Source of the DNA: an uncultured Oscillospiraceae bacterium
GTDB taxonomy: Bacteria > Bacillota > Clostridia > Oscillospirales > Ruminococcaceae
Assembly: GCA_958427155.1 (NCBI GenBank)
Contig: CAUABB010000016.1
Span: 1-13,969 of the forward strand
DNA: 13,969 nucleotides
Direction of reading: 5' to 3'
The number at the start of each line of letters is the position of its first letter. Within the stretch, counting starts at the first letter, position 1. Below the pieces are notes generated by a model that worked only from the letters and a program-made list of their open reading frames with translations, had not been told where the DNA came from and did no database searches. Shown here piece by piece: positions 1 to 6,927 of this stretch. A program made the translations under genes and the position numbers.

Positions 1-1490
1 TTAAAAAGAGGAACTCCCTCCCCTTCGGAAATCCGCTCAGCAGCCGCCACTGTGGACGCGCCAATTCCACGTTTTGGTTCATTAATAATCCGCTTAAGCC
101 GGACGCTGTCGCTGGGGTTATTGATCACATTCAGATAAGCGAGGATATCCTTAATTTCTTTACGTTCAAAAAACTTATGCCCACCGACAATCCGATATGG
201 GATATTACTGCGGATAAAATATCTCTCCAAACTGTTTGACTGAACATTCATTCGGTACAAAACCGCATGGTCACTGTACTTTCTGCCCGCCTTTACATGA
301 TCTACAATACTTGAAGCCACAAATTCGGCTTCCTCATTTTCGTCCCCTGTCCGTCGGACAACAATTTTTTCACCATTTCCGTTTTCAGTCCAGAGGTTCT
401 TCCCCTTACGTTCCTGATTATTCGCTATAACAGCATTGGCGGCGCTTAGAATATTCTGAGTAGAACGATAATTTTGTTCCAAACGGATAACCACCGCATT
501 TTGGAACTGCTTTTCAAAATTTAAGATATTCTCAATTGTTGCACCCCGGAACCGGTAAATACTCTGATCATCATCACCTACGACACAAAGATTTTGATGG
601 GCCTTGGCAAGCAGGCTAACCAAACGGTACTGTGCATAGTTCGTATCTTGGTATTCATCCACCAAGATATACTGAAAACGATTTTGATAATATTTCAATA
701 TATCATCATATGTATCAAAAAGCTTTACAGTGAAAACAATTAAATCGTCAAAATCAAGCGCATTTGCAGCCTTAAGGCGTTCCTGATAGCGGCGGTAAAG
801 TTTCCCGATTGTCGAAAGGCGATAATCATTTCCTGCCACATCCATATATTCTTGGGGGGAAAGCATTTTATCTTTACTGTGGCTGATCTCGTTCAACACT
901 GCTCTGGGAGGAAACATTTTATCGCTTACACCCAGATCGGCCATGCTGTCTTTCATTACCCTGATACTATCATCCGTATCATAAATGGTAAAATTTCCAG
1001 TATATCCCAGGCGGTCAATATTCCGCCGAAGAATCCGTACACAGATAGAATGAAATGTTCCGGCATTTACCTCGCCGCCCATTTCCTCTCCAAGCATAGC
1101 GCCAAGCCGATCTTTTAACTCTCCCGCCGCCTTATTGGTAAAGGTAATGGCGAGAATATTCCAAGGCTTTGGGGGACAAACAGCTATTAGTCCCCGAACC
1201 ACTTCACGATCCTGATCATTCGGATTTTTCTGGAACTCTTTTAAAAAAGCAAGTTCACGTTCTCCCATATACGACGGAACCTTTTCATTCATATATGCGT
1301 TGCCATAACTCAATAAATAGGCGATCCGATTAACCAAAACCGTTGTTTTTCCGCTTCCGGCTCCTGCTAAAATCAAAAGCGGCCCCTGCGTAGTAAAAAC
1401 TGCCTGCCGCTGCATTTTGTTCATTCTACTGAACTCGTTTTCCAAAATAGCGCGCTTAAGCGCCGTAAACTCCTTGCCGTAATCCGCCAT
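1..1490 (-). CDS. pcrA: ATP-dependent DNA helicase PcrA/UvrD, N-terminal part (runs off left edge)
   Basis: Superfamily 1A 3'-5' DNA helicase that unwinds DNA in repair and plasmid replication and clears proteins from DNA. Seen: 496 codons from ATG at 1490 with no stop to the window edge. Walker A AGAGSGKT lies at residues 42-49, NILAITFTNKAA at about 111-122 (motif Ia), DEYQDT at 278-283 (Walker B), GDDDQSIYR at 305-313 (motif III) and QNYRS at 339-343 (motif IV). An INEPKRGIG motif near the window edge is typical of PcrA domain 2B. The family is usually about 720-750 residues, so roughly one third is missing off the window. A GAGG ribosome binding site at 1498-1501 sits 7 bases from the ATG. 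About 45 extra residues (61-106) separate Walker A from motif Ia compared with Bacillus PcrA. UvrD or a UvrD-like paralogue is the only real alternative. Confidence 0.95.
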   Translation of the reverse strand, partial: MADYGKEFTALKRAILENEFSRMNKMQRQAVFTTQGPLLILAGAGSGKTTVLVNRIAYLLSYGNAYMNEKVPSYMGERELAFLKEFQKNPNDQDREVVRGLIAVCPPKPWNILAITFTNKAAGELKDRLGAMLGEEMGGEVNAGTFHSICVRILRRNIDRLGYTGNFTIYDTDDSIRVMKDSMADLGVSDKMFPPRAVLNEISHSKDKMLSPQEYMDVAGNDYRLSTIGKLYRRYQERLKAANALDFDDLIVFTVKLFDTYDDILKYYQNRFQYILVDEYQDTNYAQYRLVSLLAKAHQNLCVVGDDDQSIYRFRGATIENILNFEKQFQNAVVIRLEQNYRSTQNILSAANAVIANNQERKGKNLWTENGNGEKIVVRRTGDENEEAEFVASSIVDHVKAGRKYSDHAVLYRMNVQSNSLERYFIRSNIPYRIVGGHKFFERKEIKDILAYLNVINNPSDSVRLKRIINEPKRGIGASTVAAAERISEGEGVPLF

Positions 1491-1541
1491 TCATCTACCT
1501 CAAATTCTATTCAGTCTACCTAATATAAAAGATTATATTTC

Positions 1542-1576
1542 ATTATAGCATACCAGTGCAACTAATTGTAGTACAA
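1542..1576 (-). promoter_or_regulatory. Probable extended -10 promoter of the pcrA-like helicase gene
   Basis: On the minus strand TGCTATAAT occupies 1550-1542, a perfect -10 hexamer with the TGn extension, about 50 bases ahead of the ATG at 1490. No good -35 is visible: the best 17-base-spaced hexamer is TACAAT. This fits an extended -10, sigma-A-type promoter. Inferred from sequence only. Confidence 0.6.
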
Positions 1577-1593
1577 ATATCTTTAGAATTTAT

Positions 1594-1687
1594 AGTGGAT
1601 ACAGACGAGAAGTGAAATTCCCCCCAACTATTTCGTTTCTATTATTTCCCCCTCCAAAAAGAATTTTATATTTCATGTATATCCACT
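1594..1687. repeat. Imperfect long inverted repeat in the intergenic gap
   Basis: Arms AGTGGATACA (1594-1603) and TGTATATCCACT (1676-1687) are complementary apart from a two-base bulge. Just inside, TGAAAT (1613-1618) pairs with ATTTCA (1670-1675). The loop is pyrimidine-rich and contains two runs of C. The element lies between the oadB terminator and the pcrA promoter, so it may not be transcribed. It could be a remnant of a small mobile element or chance pairing in AT-rich DNA. Nothing else is recognised in the 1491-1755 gap apart from the promoter and terminator listed. Confidence 0.25.
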
Positions 1688-1704
1688 TCACTTTTTAAAT
1701 AACT

Positions 1705-1738
1705 AAAAAACGGCACTGCCTTAGCCGTGCCGTTTTTT
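1705..1738 (-). terminator. Rho-independent terminator of the oadG-oadB unit
   Basis: A 12-base perfect inverted repeat (1705-1716 and 1727-1738) has a GC core GGCAC/GTGCC flanked by A6 and T6. It starts 18 bases after the oadB stop at 1756 in the minus direction. The symmetric A and T tracts would let it work in both directions, but no plus-strand gene ends here. Confidence 0.85.
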
Positions 1739-1755
1739 CTATAAAATATTCTTCT

Positions 1756-2949
1756 TTATTTAAAGATACTAAGCAGAACTCCAGCAGCAACCGCAGATCC
1801 GATAACACCAGCAACATTTGGACCCATTGCATGCATCAACAGGAAGTTTGTAGGATTAGCCTGCTGCCCAACCTTCTGAGAAACACGCGCAGCCATCGGA
1901 ACAGCCGAAACACCAGCAGAACCAATCAGCGGATTGACCTTTCCCTTGGTGACGAGATACATCAAATCGCCAAAGAGAACGCCGCCCGCGGTACCAAAGC
2001 TGAACGCAATCAAACCGAGTACAATAATCGCAAGGGTTTCAGGACTCAAGAAGTTTTCGCCGACCGCAGTCGCACCAACCGATACGCCGAGGAAAATCGT
2101 TACAATATTCATCAATTCATTTTGAACAGTCTTACTCAAACGCTCGACAACACCACTCTCGCGCATCAGGTTTCCAAGCATCAACATGCCAACCAGCGGA
2201 GCCGCATCCGGAACCAAGAGAGAAACAACAAGGGTAACAATAATTGGGAAGACAATCTTTTCAATTTTAGAAACTGGGCGAAGCTGCTTCATCACAACAG
2301 AACGCTGTTTTTTGGTAGTGAGCAACTTCATAATCGGCGGCTGAATAATCGGCACCAACGCCATATAGGAATAAGCGGCTACTGCAATCGAACCTAAAAG
2401 ATGAGGAGCAAGAGACTTGGTGACGAAAATTGCCGTCGGACCATCTGCACCACCAATAATACCAATTGAAGCAGCTTCTTTTCCTCCGAACGCAAACACA
2501 TCCGGAAAATAGGTGCCAAGAGCCATTGCGCCAACAAAGGTAAGGAAGATACCAAGCTGAGCTGCCGCGCCCAAAAGAAAGCTCTTAGGATTTGCAATCA
2601 GCGGGCCAAAGTCGGTCATGGCGCCAACGCCGAGGAAAATTAACGGTGGATAAATACCAAGTTTAACGCCAAGATAAAGAATATCAATTAAACCGCCATC
2701 ATGAAGGACAGCACCATAATCAATATTAGTACCAGCAAATAGTTCCGGATGATACAAACCGCTCAACGGAATGTTTGCCAAGAACATACCAAAAGCAATC
2801 GGCAGCAAAAGAAGCGGCTCGAATTTTTTGGCAATTGCAAGATAAAGCAGCACAAAGGACACAAGAATCATAACTCCCTGCTGCCAGGTCATGGCAACAA
2901 AGCCGGAATCCGCTAAGATGCCCTGTATAGTTTCTACAAATACGTCCAC
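1756..2949 (-). CDS. oadB: Sodium-translocating decarboxylase, beta (membrane) subunit
   Basis: Integral membrane subunit of the biotin-dependent Na+ pumps (oxaloacetate, methylmalonyl-CoA, glutaconyl-CoA or malonate decarboxylases). It decarboxylates carboxybiotin and couples this to Na+ export. Seen: 397 residues, a usual length for OadB/GcdB/MmdB, with about ten hydrophobic segments. The family hallmark GGADGPTAI lies at residues 166-174; D169 corresponds to the Asp known to be essential for Na+ and proton handling. A second hallmark, SAVPMAARVSQ followed by NPTNFLLMHAMGPN, is near the C-terminus. The start is GTG at 2949 with AGGA about 10 bases upstream. It lies 63 bases after oadG and shares its promoter. 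The sequence does not tell which decarboxylase it serves, because the alpha subunit is not here. Confidence 0.93.
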   Translation of the reverse strand: MDVFVETIQGILADSGFVAMTWQQGVMILVSFVLLYLAIAKKFEPLLLLPIAFGMFLANIPLSGLYHPELFAGTNIDYGAVLHDGGLIDILYLGVKLGIYPPLIFLGVGAMTDFGPLIANPKSFLLGAAAQLGIFLTFVGAMALGTYFPDVFAFGGKEAASIGIIGGADGPTAIFVTKSLAPHLLGSIAVAAYSYMALVPIIQPPIMKLLTTKKQRSVVMKQLRPVSKIEKIVFPIIVTLVVSLLVPDAAPLVGMLMLGNLMRESGVVERLSKTVQNELMNIVTIFLGVSVGATAVGENFLSPETLAIIVLGLIAFSFGTAGGVLFGDLMYLVTKGKVNPLIGSAGVSAVPMAARVSQKVGQQANPTNFLLMHAMGPNVAGVIGSAVAAGVLLSIFK

Positions 2950-3012
2950 GGTTTCACGTTCCTTTCAAAAACAATTTCAAAGTATGATACACTTCAAATC
3001 AGCTGCGACAAA

Positions 3013-3372
3013 TTACTTTTTGTCAGAGCGTTTAATGCTTTTAATTGCATAAGCCCCCTGGCCTTCCAGAGTCACAGTAACGGCAGAAGTAATTGCCGCC
3101 ACCGTTTTAGCCGGAATTCCGTCCTCAACAGCTGCTTCAACCACCGGCCCAGGGCCGACCGGCGGAACAAATTCAGTTTTTGCCGGTGCCGCCGGAGCAG
3201 GCGCTGCTTTTACAGCTTCCGGTTCAGCATTTTTCTTTTTGCCGCCTTTTGTAAGCAGTGGAACGAGCCAGCCGCTTAGATAAAGAATAATAACGAGACC
3301 GATCAGCGCTGCAAATACAATCACCAGACCGGTTATAACAACAGCAAATGTTGCACCCCAATCCATATCCAT
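3013..3372 (-). CDS. oadG: OadG-family small subunit of a Na+-translocating decarboxylase
   Basis: Small single-span subunit (gamma of oxaloacetate decarboxylase, delta of methylmalonyl-CoA decarboxylase) that holds the complex together at the membrane. Seen: 119 residues with one strongly hydrophobic span at about residues 9-41, a lysine-rich cytoplasmic border (GGKKKN), an Ala/Pro-rich linker at about 50-80, and a C-terminal part ending IKSIKRSDKK. The last resembles the conserved tail of the family (an AxxAA...IRSIRR-like end). ATG at 3372 has GGAG 8 bases upstream. It is the first gene of the unit with oadB. The Ala/Pro linker recalls biotin-carrier hinges, but there is no AMKM/VMKM biotinylation motif. 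Small size limits certainty about the exact subunit name. Confidence 0.85.
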   Translation of the reverse strand: MDMDWGATFAVVITGLVIVFAALIGLVIILYLSGWLVPLLTKGGKKKNAEPEAVKAAPAPAAPAKTEFVPPVGPGPVVEAAVEDGIPAKTVAAITSAVTVTLEGQGAYAIKSIKRSDKK

Positions 3373-3432
3373 GTTTGCTTCTCCCTCTTTTACTAAAAAT
3401 ATTCGTGCGTTAAAAAACTAACGATAGGAATT

Positions 3433-3461
3433 ATTATAACCGATTCCAAAAAAAATTTCAA
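3433..3461 (-). promoter_or_regulatory. Near-consensus promoter of oadG-oadB
   Basis: On the minus strand TTGAAA (3461-3456) and TATAAT (3438-3433) are separated by exactly 17 bases, with a T8 run in the spacer. The -10 lies about 60 bases ahead of the oadG ATG. This fits a strong housekeeping sigma factor promoter. It is divergent from the mscS promoter 54 bases away. Confidence 0.8.
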
Positions 3462-3514
3462 TGAATATCTTTAACTTTTTCATAATTTCCTCATTTTTTA
3501 TGTCGGCGCTGACA

Positions 3515-3543
3515 TTGCACGCTATGCTGTAATACATTATAAT
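3515..3543 (+). promoter_or_regulatory. Promoter of the MscS-family gene
   Basis: TTGCAC (3515-3520) and TATAAT (3538-3543) are 17 bases apart. The -10 ends 38 bases before the ATG at 3582, giving a short leader that carries AAGGAAGG as ribosome binding site. Confidence 0.75.
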
Positions 3544-3581
3544 AAAGATAAAATTAAGAGACGAAAGGAAGGTCTCCGCCA

Positions 3582-4397
3582 ATGGCTTTTTTAAATGAAG
3601 TATATCAAAATCTCGTAAAGAGCTTTCCCCAAATTCTAACTGCGATTATCGTTTTTGTCGTGGGTATGGTGATCGCCCATATTTTAAATAAAATTATTGG
3701 ACGGGCACTCAACCGTGGAAAAGTTGACCGTACCCTAGCTTCTTTTTTTCAACCGATTATCCGGATTACCTTATATGTGGTCGTCGCAATTATTGCTCTT
3801 TCAACAGCAGGAGTTCCCACCGCCACCCTGCTAACCGCTTTTGGTGCAGTGGGATTAGCTGTAAGCCTTGCCGTAAAAGATTCTCTTTCCAATATGGCCG
3901 GCGGTATCCTTCTTCTGGCTTCCAAACCGTTTATTGTAGGAGATGCCGTAGAAGTTAATGGAGCGACTGGGGTCGTTCAGAAAATCAGTATTCTGTATAC
4001 TCAGATCAACACTTTTGATAACCGAGAAATTTTTATCCCCAATGGGCAAATTTCTGCCGATGAGATTATCAATATTTCCGCCGAAAAAAACCGCAGACTT
4101 GATCTTGTTTTTGATATCTCTTACTCAGATGACCCTGAAAAAGCAAAAAAACTGATCACTTCTCTTGTAGAAAAACATCCACTTGCCTTAAAAGAGCCCG
4201 TACCTTTAATCAGGGTTTGCGAGCTCGCTGACAGCTCGGTTAAAATTGCCTGTAACGTTTGGGTAGAAGGGAAAAATCTTTTAGATTTGAAATTTGATTT
4301 GCTTGAAACTGTAAAAAATGAATTTGACAAAAACGGGATTTCAATCCCATTTCCCCAGCTTGATGTCCATCTTAATCCAAGGCAGACTAAAAACTAA
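3582..4397 (+). CDS. mscS: Small-conductance mechanosensitive ion channel (MscS family)
   Basis: Homoheptameric membrane channel that opens under membrane tension to release solutes during hypo-osmotic shock. Seen: 271 residues, close to E. coli MscS (286). TM1 is at about 16-37, TM2 at about 60-78, and the Gly/Ala-rich pore helix TM3 at about 84-113 (AFGAVGLAVSLAVKD then GGI). It is followed by the conserved beta-domain start KPFIVGDAVEV (115-125), IFIPNGQIS and a cytoplasmic alpha/beta domain. The ATG has AAGGAAGG 9 bases upstream. It is a single-gene unit with its own promoter and terminator. Other MscS paralogues (YnaI type) are larger, so the basic MscS type is favoured. Confidence 0.94.
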   Translation: MAFLNEVYQNLVKSFPQILTAIIVFVVGMVIAHILNKIIGRALNRGKVDRTLASFFQPIIRITLYVVVAIIALSTAGVPTATLLTAFGAVGLAVSLAVKDSLSNMAGGILLLASKPFIVGDAVEVNGATGVVQKISILYTQINTFDNREIFIPNGQISADEIINISAEKNRRLDLVFDISYSDDPEKAKKLITSLVEKHPLALKEPVPLIRVCELADSSVKIACNVWVEGKNLLDLKFDLLETVKNEFDKNGISIPFPQLDVHLNPRQTKN

Positions 4398-4435
4398 AGC
4401 AAGCTGTTCCGTTAAAATTGAACAATACGCAATTG

Positions 4436-4466
4436 AAAAGACAGGCGGATGATTCGCCTGTCTTTT
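4436..4466 (+). terminator. Bidirectional terminator between mscS and the hemolysin III-like gene
   Basis: A 12-base perfect stem (4436-4447 and 4455-4466) with core GACAGGCG/CGCCTGTC and a 7-base loop, ending in TTTT on the plus strand and giving TTTT on the minus strand. It lies 38 bases after the mscS stop and about 70 bases beyond the stop of the convergent gene at 4538, so it can serve both. Confidence 0.85.
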
Positions 4467-4537
4467 ATATCACTAAAAACCAATTTTAAATGACATTCTT
4501 CGCTCTTGTTTCAAAAGTTTTATCAAGCTCACAGACA

Positions 4538-5200
4538 TTAAAAAATTGGAATCACATAAAATAAAATACAAAAATAGTGAAGGATGCTCCCTGCTAAAAC
4601 AAAAAAATGAAAAATTGAATGCATATATTTTATTTTCTTTCCCAGTCCATATAAAACCGCTCCTATCGTATAAGCGATTCCACCTGTAATCAGTAAAATA
4701 ATTCCCCCTGTTTTCATGACATCCAGAAGGGGCTTAAAGGCAAAGACAATCACCCATCCCATTGCAATATAACAGATCATAGAGAATATTTTAAACCGGT
4801 TAAGGCTGATTGCGTTGAGGACGATCCCCAAAATTGCTGCACTCCAGACAATTCCAAACATCACCCACCCAACTACACCGCGGAGAGCTACAAGCGTTAA
4901 CGGCGTATACGTTCCAGCAATCAACAGAAAAATAGAGCAATGATCCAATACACGAAAAACTCTTTTTCCCTTATTGGGTCTCAATCCATGATAAATAGTA
5001 GACATGCTGTAAAGGGCCACTAATGTTGCCCCATAAATTGCCATACTTACAACACACCAAACGTCAGAATAAATTGCCGCCATAACCACACCAATTACTA
5101 ATGCCGCAACCGCAAGCAGAGTTCCCACTCCGTGTGAAATAGAACTCATCAGCTCTTCAGCAAGGCTGTATACAGGGCTTCCGTTTTTTGGTTTAACCAA
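4538..5200 (-). CDS. Hemolysin III / YqfA-type PAQR membrane protein
   Basis: Seven-span membrane protein of the hemolysin III (PAQR, CREST superfamily) family. The bacterial role is poorly known; proposed roles include membrane lipid homeostasis and metal-dependent hydrolysis. Seen: 220 residues with about seven hydrophobic spans. The CREST metal-site pattern is complete: S67xxxH71 (STIYH), D86 (LDHCSIF) and H194xxxH198 (HSIFH). The start is set at TTG 5200 because AAGGGGGGAG lies 5 bases upstream. A TTG 18 bases further up (5218) would place the ribosome binding site inside the coding sequence. It is a single-gene unit convergent with mscS. No convincing promoter is seen; TTGACT occurs upstream without a well-spaced -10. 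The historical name does not imply hemolytic activity. Confidence 0.9.
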   Translation of the reverse strand: MVKPKNGSPVYSLAEELMSSISHGVGTLLAVAALVIGVVMAAIYSDVWCVVSMAIYGATLVALYSMSTIYHGLRPNKGKRVFRVLDHCSIFLLIAGTYTPLTLVALRGVVGWVMFGIVWSAAILGIVLNAISLNRFKIFSMICYIAMGWVIVFAFKPLLDVMKTGGIILLITGGIAYTIGAVLYGLGKKIKYMHSIFHFFVLAGSILHYFCILFYVIPIF

Positions 5201-5334
5201 CCAATCTCCCCCCTTCAATACTTAAATTCAGTTTACCACAATTCAGTCAAAAAGCATGGCGAAAAGATGAACCTTTCGAGAACTCTTTCCCCCCTTTTTT
5301 ATCATTGTACTGTGTTTCGCATCTCCTTAAAGTA

Positions 5335-5343
5335 TGATATAAT
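5335..5343 (+). promoter_or_regulatory. Extended -10 promoter of the DUF6125-like / FakA-like unit
   Basis: TGATATAAT gives a perfect -10 hexamer (5338-5343) with a TGn extension (TG at 5335-5336). It ends 34 bases before the TTG start at 5378. The 17-base-spaced -35 position reads TTTCGC, which is weak, as is common for extended -10 promoters. Confidence 0.65.
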
Positions 5344-5377
5344 TAATATATTCCTTTCAATAAAAAGGAGGGTCTGT

Positions 5378-5911
5378 TTGAAAAACAATGCACTCAGTGC
5401 TCTTTCAAAAAAAGAGCTCTGCGAACTGATTGAGCTTTACGCTAAAAATTGGCTGGCGCTTGACGGAGTCTGGTTTCAATCCGTTGAACAAAAGCGGGGC
5501 ATGGAGGAAGCAATAGAACATGACGCCAACGCCTGGAGCAGATATACCAGGATTGAGGCAGCGCGTATCAAATCGTTTTTAAACCTGCCGGAATATGCGG
5601 GGCTGGAAGGGCTGCGGCAGGCTCTCACCCTTCGTTTCTATGCCAATCTTAATCGGGATGAAATAATAGTGGAAAAAAACACATTGCTTTACCGTACTCT
5701 GGAATGCCGGGTACAAAAAGCCAGACAGCGAAAGGGGATGCCATTCCATCCCTGCAAGCCGGTTGGGTTGATCGAATATAGCGGGTTTGCTGAGGTGATT
5801 GACCCTCGTTTTCGCTGTGAATGTGTCAGTTGCTATCCGGATGTCACCGATAACCGTTGCGCCTGTGCGTGGCTTTTTACATTAAATGGAGAAACGGCTT
5901 CAAAAAAATAA
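5378..5911 (+). CDS. DUF6125-like cysteine-rich cytosolic protein
   Basis: Function unknown. The protein resembles, from memory of the family, DUF6125 proteins of Clostridia and sulfate reducers. Seen: 177 residues, no signal peptide or membrane span. The N-terminal half is helical and acidic, with LSKKELCELIELYAKNW and DGVWFQSVE at about 10-37. The C-terminal half is rich in Cys: C110, C126 (HPCKPVG), C147, C149, C152, C161 and C163, around IDPRF and ending CAWLFTL. This pattern suggests a metal or Fe-S site (inference). The start is set at TTG 5378, with GGAGG 6 bases upstream. An in-frame ATG at 5267 lies upstream of the predicted promoter and is rejected. It is followed after 27 bases by the FakA-like gene, so the two are probably co-transcribed. 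Confidence 0.75.
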   Translation: MKNNALSALSKKELCELIELYAKNWLALDGVWFQSVEQKRGMEEAIEHDANAWSRYTRIEAARIKSFLNLPEYAGLEGLRQALTLRFYANLNRDEIIVEKNTLLYRTLECRVQKARQRKGMPFHPCKPVGLIEYSGFAEVIDPRFRCECVSCYPDVTDNRCACAWLFTLNGETASKK

Positions 5912-5938
5912 TGGCACAAAGAGAAAGGAAGAACACAA

Positions 5939-6190
5939 ATGGTAGAGTATAAGTTTGACACCCAGCTTTTAATCGAAGGAAAAGGCCTGTCAGAAGATGA
6001 GATCAACGCATATATTACTAAGCATATTGAAGGAGACTGCCTTCTTGCGGTTGGAGACGAGGAAATAATTAAAATTCATTTTCACACCAATACCCCCTGG
6101 AAAGTGCTGGAATACTGCTCTTCTCTGGGTGATATTCACGATATTGTTGTAGAAAATATGGAACGTCAGGCTAAAGGGCTTGAGGGTTAA
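5939..6190 (+). CDS. Stand-alone FakA middle-domain-like protein (no kinase domain)
   Basis: Resembles the segment following the DAK2 kinase domain in fatty-acid kinase FakA (YloV), the enzyme that phosphorylates FakB-bound fatty acids. Seen: 83 residues. They carry the family pattern of a start like YxYCTE (here YKFDTQ), then GDCLLAVGDEE (32-42), IKIHFHTN (45-51), VLEYCSSLGDI (56-66) and VVENME near the end. H47 and H49 match a His pair that I recall as required in FakA; the recalled Cys partner is replaced by D7. The ATP-binding DAK2 domain and the C-terminal FakB-contact region are absent, so it cannot be a kinase alone. The ATG has AAAGGAAG about 9 bases upstream. A fragment left by gene decay is less likely, because it has its own start site, terminator and operon position. 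Confidence 0.75.
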   Translation: MVEYKFDTQLLIEGKGLSEDEINAYITKHIEGDCLLAVGDEEIIKIHFHTNTPWKVLEYCSSLGDIHDIVVENMERQAKGLEG

Positions 6191-6208
6191 AAGTTTGCGT
6201 CAAGGAAC

Positions 6209-6234
6209 AAGGGCATGGTTAAAATCATGCCCTT
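6209..6234 (+). terminator. Terminator after the FakA-like gene
   Basis: A 9-base perfect stem AAGGGCATG (6209-6217) / CATGCCCTT (6226-6234), an 8-base loop and a T-rich tail (TTTATTCTTTT) on the plus strand. It lies 18 bases after the stop at 6190 and touches the stop codon of the convergent Crp-family gene. In the minus direction the T-run is poor. Confidence 0.75.
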
Positions 6235-6914
6235 TATTCTTTTGGAATACCAGTAGAAGGGAGTAAAAGCTCAAAAACGTTTCGATGATACCGAATTAAT
6301 CCTTCTTTCTGCATCTTTGAAAGTTCTGACGACATTGCACTACGGTCAACGCAGAGATAAGCCGCCAGTTTCTCGCGGTTAAAAGGTATCACAAATTGTT
6401 TGGAACCTTTCCGAAAAAAGTCAAAAAACAAAAGAAGCCTTTCTCTGGTCGTGCGTTTTGAAAGGATTTCAATCTTTTGGTTAAGCATCAGATTTTTTTG
6501 CGCTACCAAGGCTAGCATATTTTGAATCAACTTCTGATGAAATGGACAAAAAGAAGCACATGCTCCTATCACTTTACGGTAATCCAGGTACAAGATTTCG
6601 CTCTTTTGTACCGACACCACTGTCACAGGGCTTTGAGCAACTCCAGCACAGGCGAATACTTCGCCAAACAGTTCCCCTTCCTGCACCTCAGCCATCAAAT
6701 TCTGTCTTCCGTCCCCGTCTTCCCTGAACACTTGAACTGAACCAGAAATTATCAGGCCCACTGTCTTCACAGGAGCACCAGCAAGTAAAGCAATTTCACC
6801 CTTTTGATAAGTTTGAAGATTTGCCTGGATACAGTTTAACATAGCATCGAAATCATCCGCACCAATCCCATAGAAAAGCGGATTGTTTTTTACAGCATCA
6901 AAAATTTTTTTCAT
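6234..6914 (-). CDS. Crp/Fnr-family transcriptional regulator
   Basis: DNA-binding regulator with an N-terminal cyclic-nucleotide-binding-type beta-roll and a C-terminal winged helix. Seen: 226 residues. Beta-roll at about 15-115, with GLIISGSVQV (53-62) and EGELFGEVFA (79-88). A long dimer helix is at about 125-155, and the HTH at about 160-212 has LAAYLCVDRSAMSSELSKM as recognition region. C119, C123 and H126 (CASFCPFH) precede the dimer helix and could be a sensor site; this is inference. The Arg/Ser that bind cAMP in Crp are not evident, so the ligand is unknown. The start is set at ATG 6914, with AAAGAGG 4 bases upstream. An in-frame upstream ATG (6980) falls before the promoter -10. It is divergent from the Fe-S protein gene across a 14-bp palindrome and probably controls it and itself. 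Confidence 0.92.
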   Translation of the reverse strand: MKKIFDAVKNNPLFYGIGADDFDAMLNCIQANLQTYQKGEIALLAGAPVKTVGLIISGSVQVFREDGDGRQNLMAEVQEGELFGEVFACAGVAQSPVTVVSVQKSEILYLDYRKVIGACASFCPFHQKLIQNMLALVAQKNLMLNQKIEILSKRTTRERLLLFFDFFRKGSKQFVIPFNREKLAAYLCVDRSAMSSELSKMQKEGLIRYHRNVFELLLPSTGIPKE

Positions 6915-6927
6915 AAAGCCTCTTTTT

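Noticed and set aside
1831..2397. A 188-codon plus-strand reading frame inside oadB
   Set aside because: It is antisense to a clear oadB. Its product has low-complexity Asn/Arg/Gln composition and no recognisable domain, and no ribosome binding site was seen.
3160..3260. Ala/Pro-rich stretch of OadG as a biotin-carrier domain
   Set aside because: There is no MKM biotinylation motif or following lipoyl-type fold; it is only a linker.
4538..5200. Hemolysin III-like protein as a virulence toxin
   Set aside because: The name is historical; the family is widespread in harmless bacteria and the CREST metal motif suggests a membrane enzyme.
5219..5290. Promoter for the hemolysin III-like gene
   Set aside because: TTGACT is present on the minus strand, but the 17-base-spaced -10 position reads ATTTAA, too weak to call.
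5267..5377. Upstream ATG extension of the DUF6125-like gene
   Set aside because: The extra 37 codons lie on and before the extended -10 promoter and do not resemble the family; TTG 5378 has GGAGG at ideal spacing.
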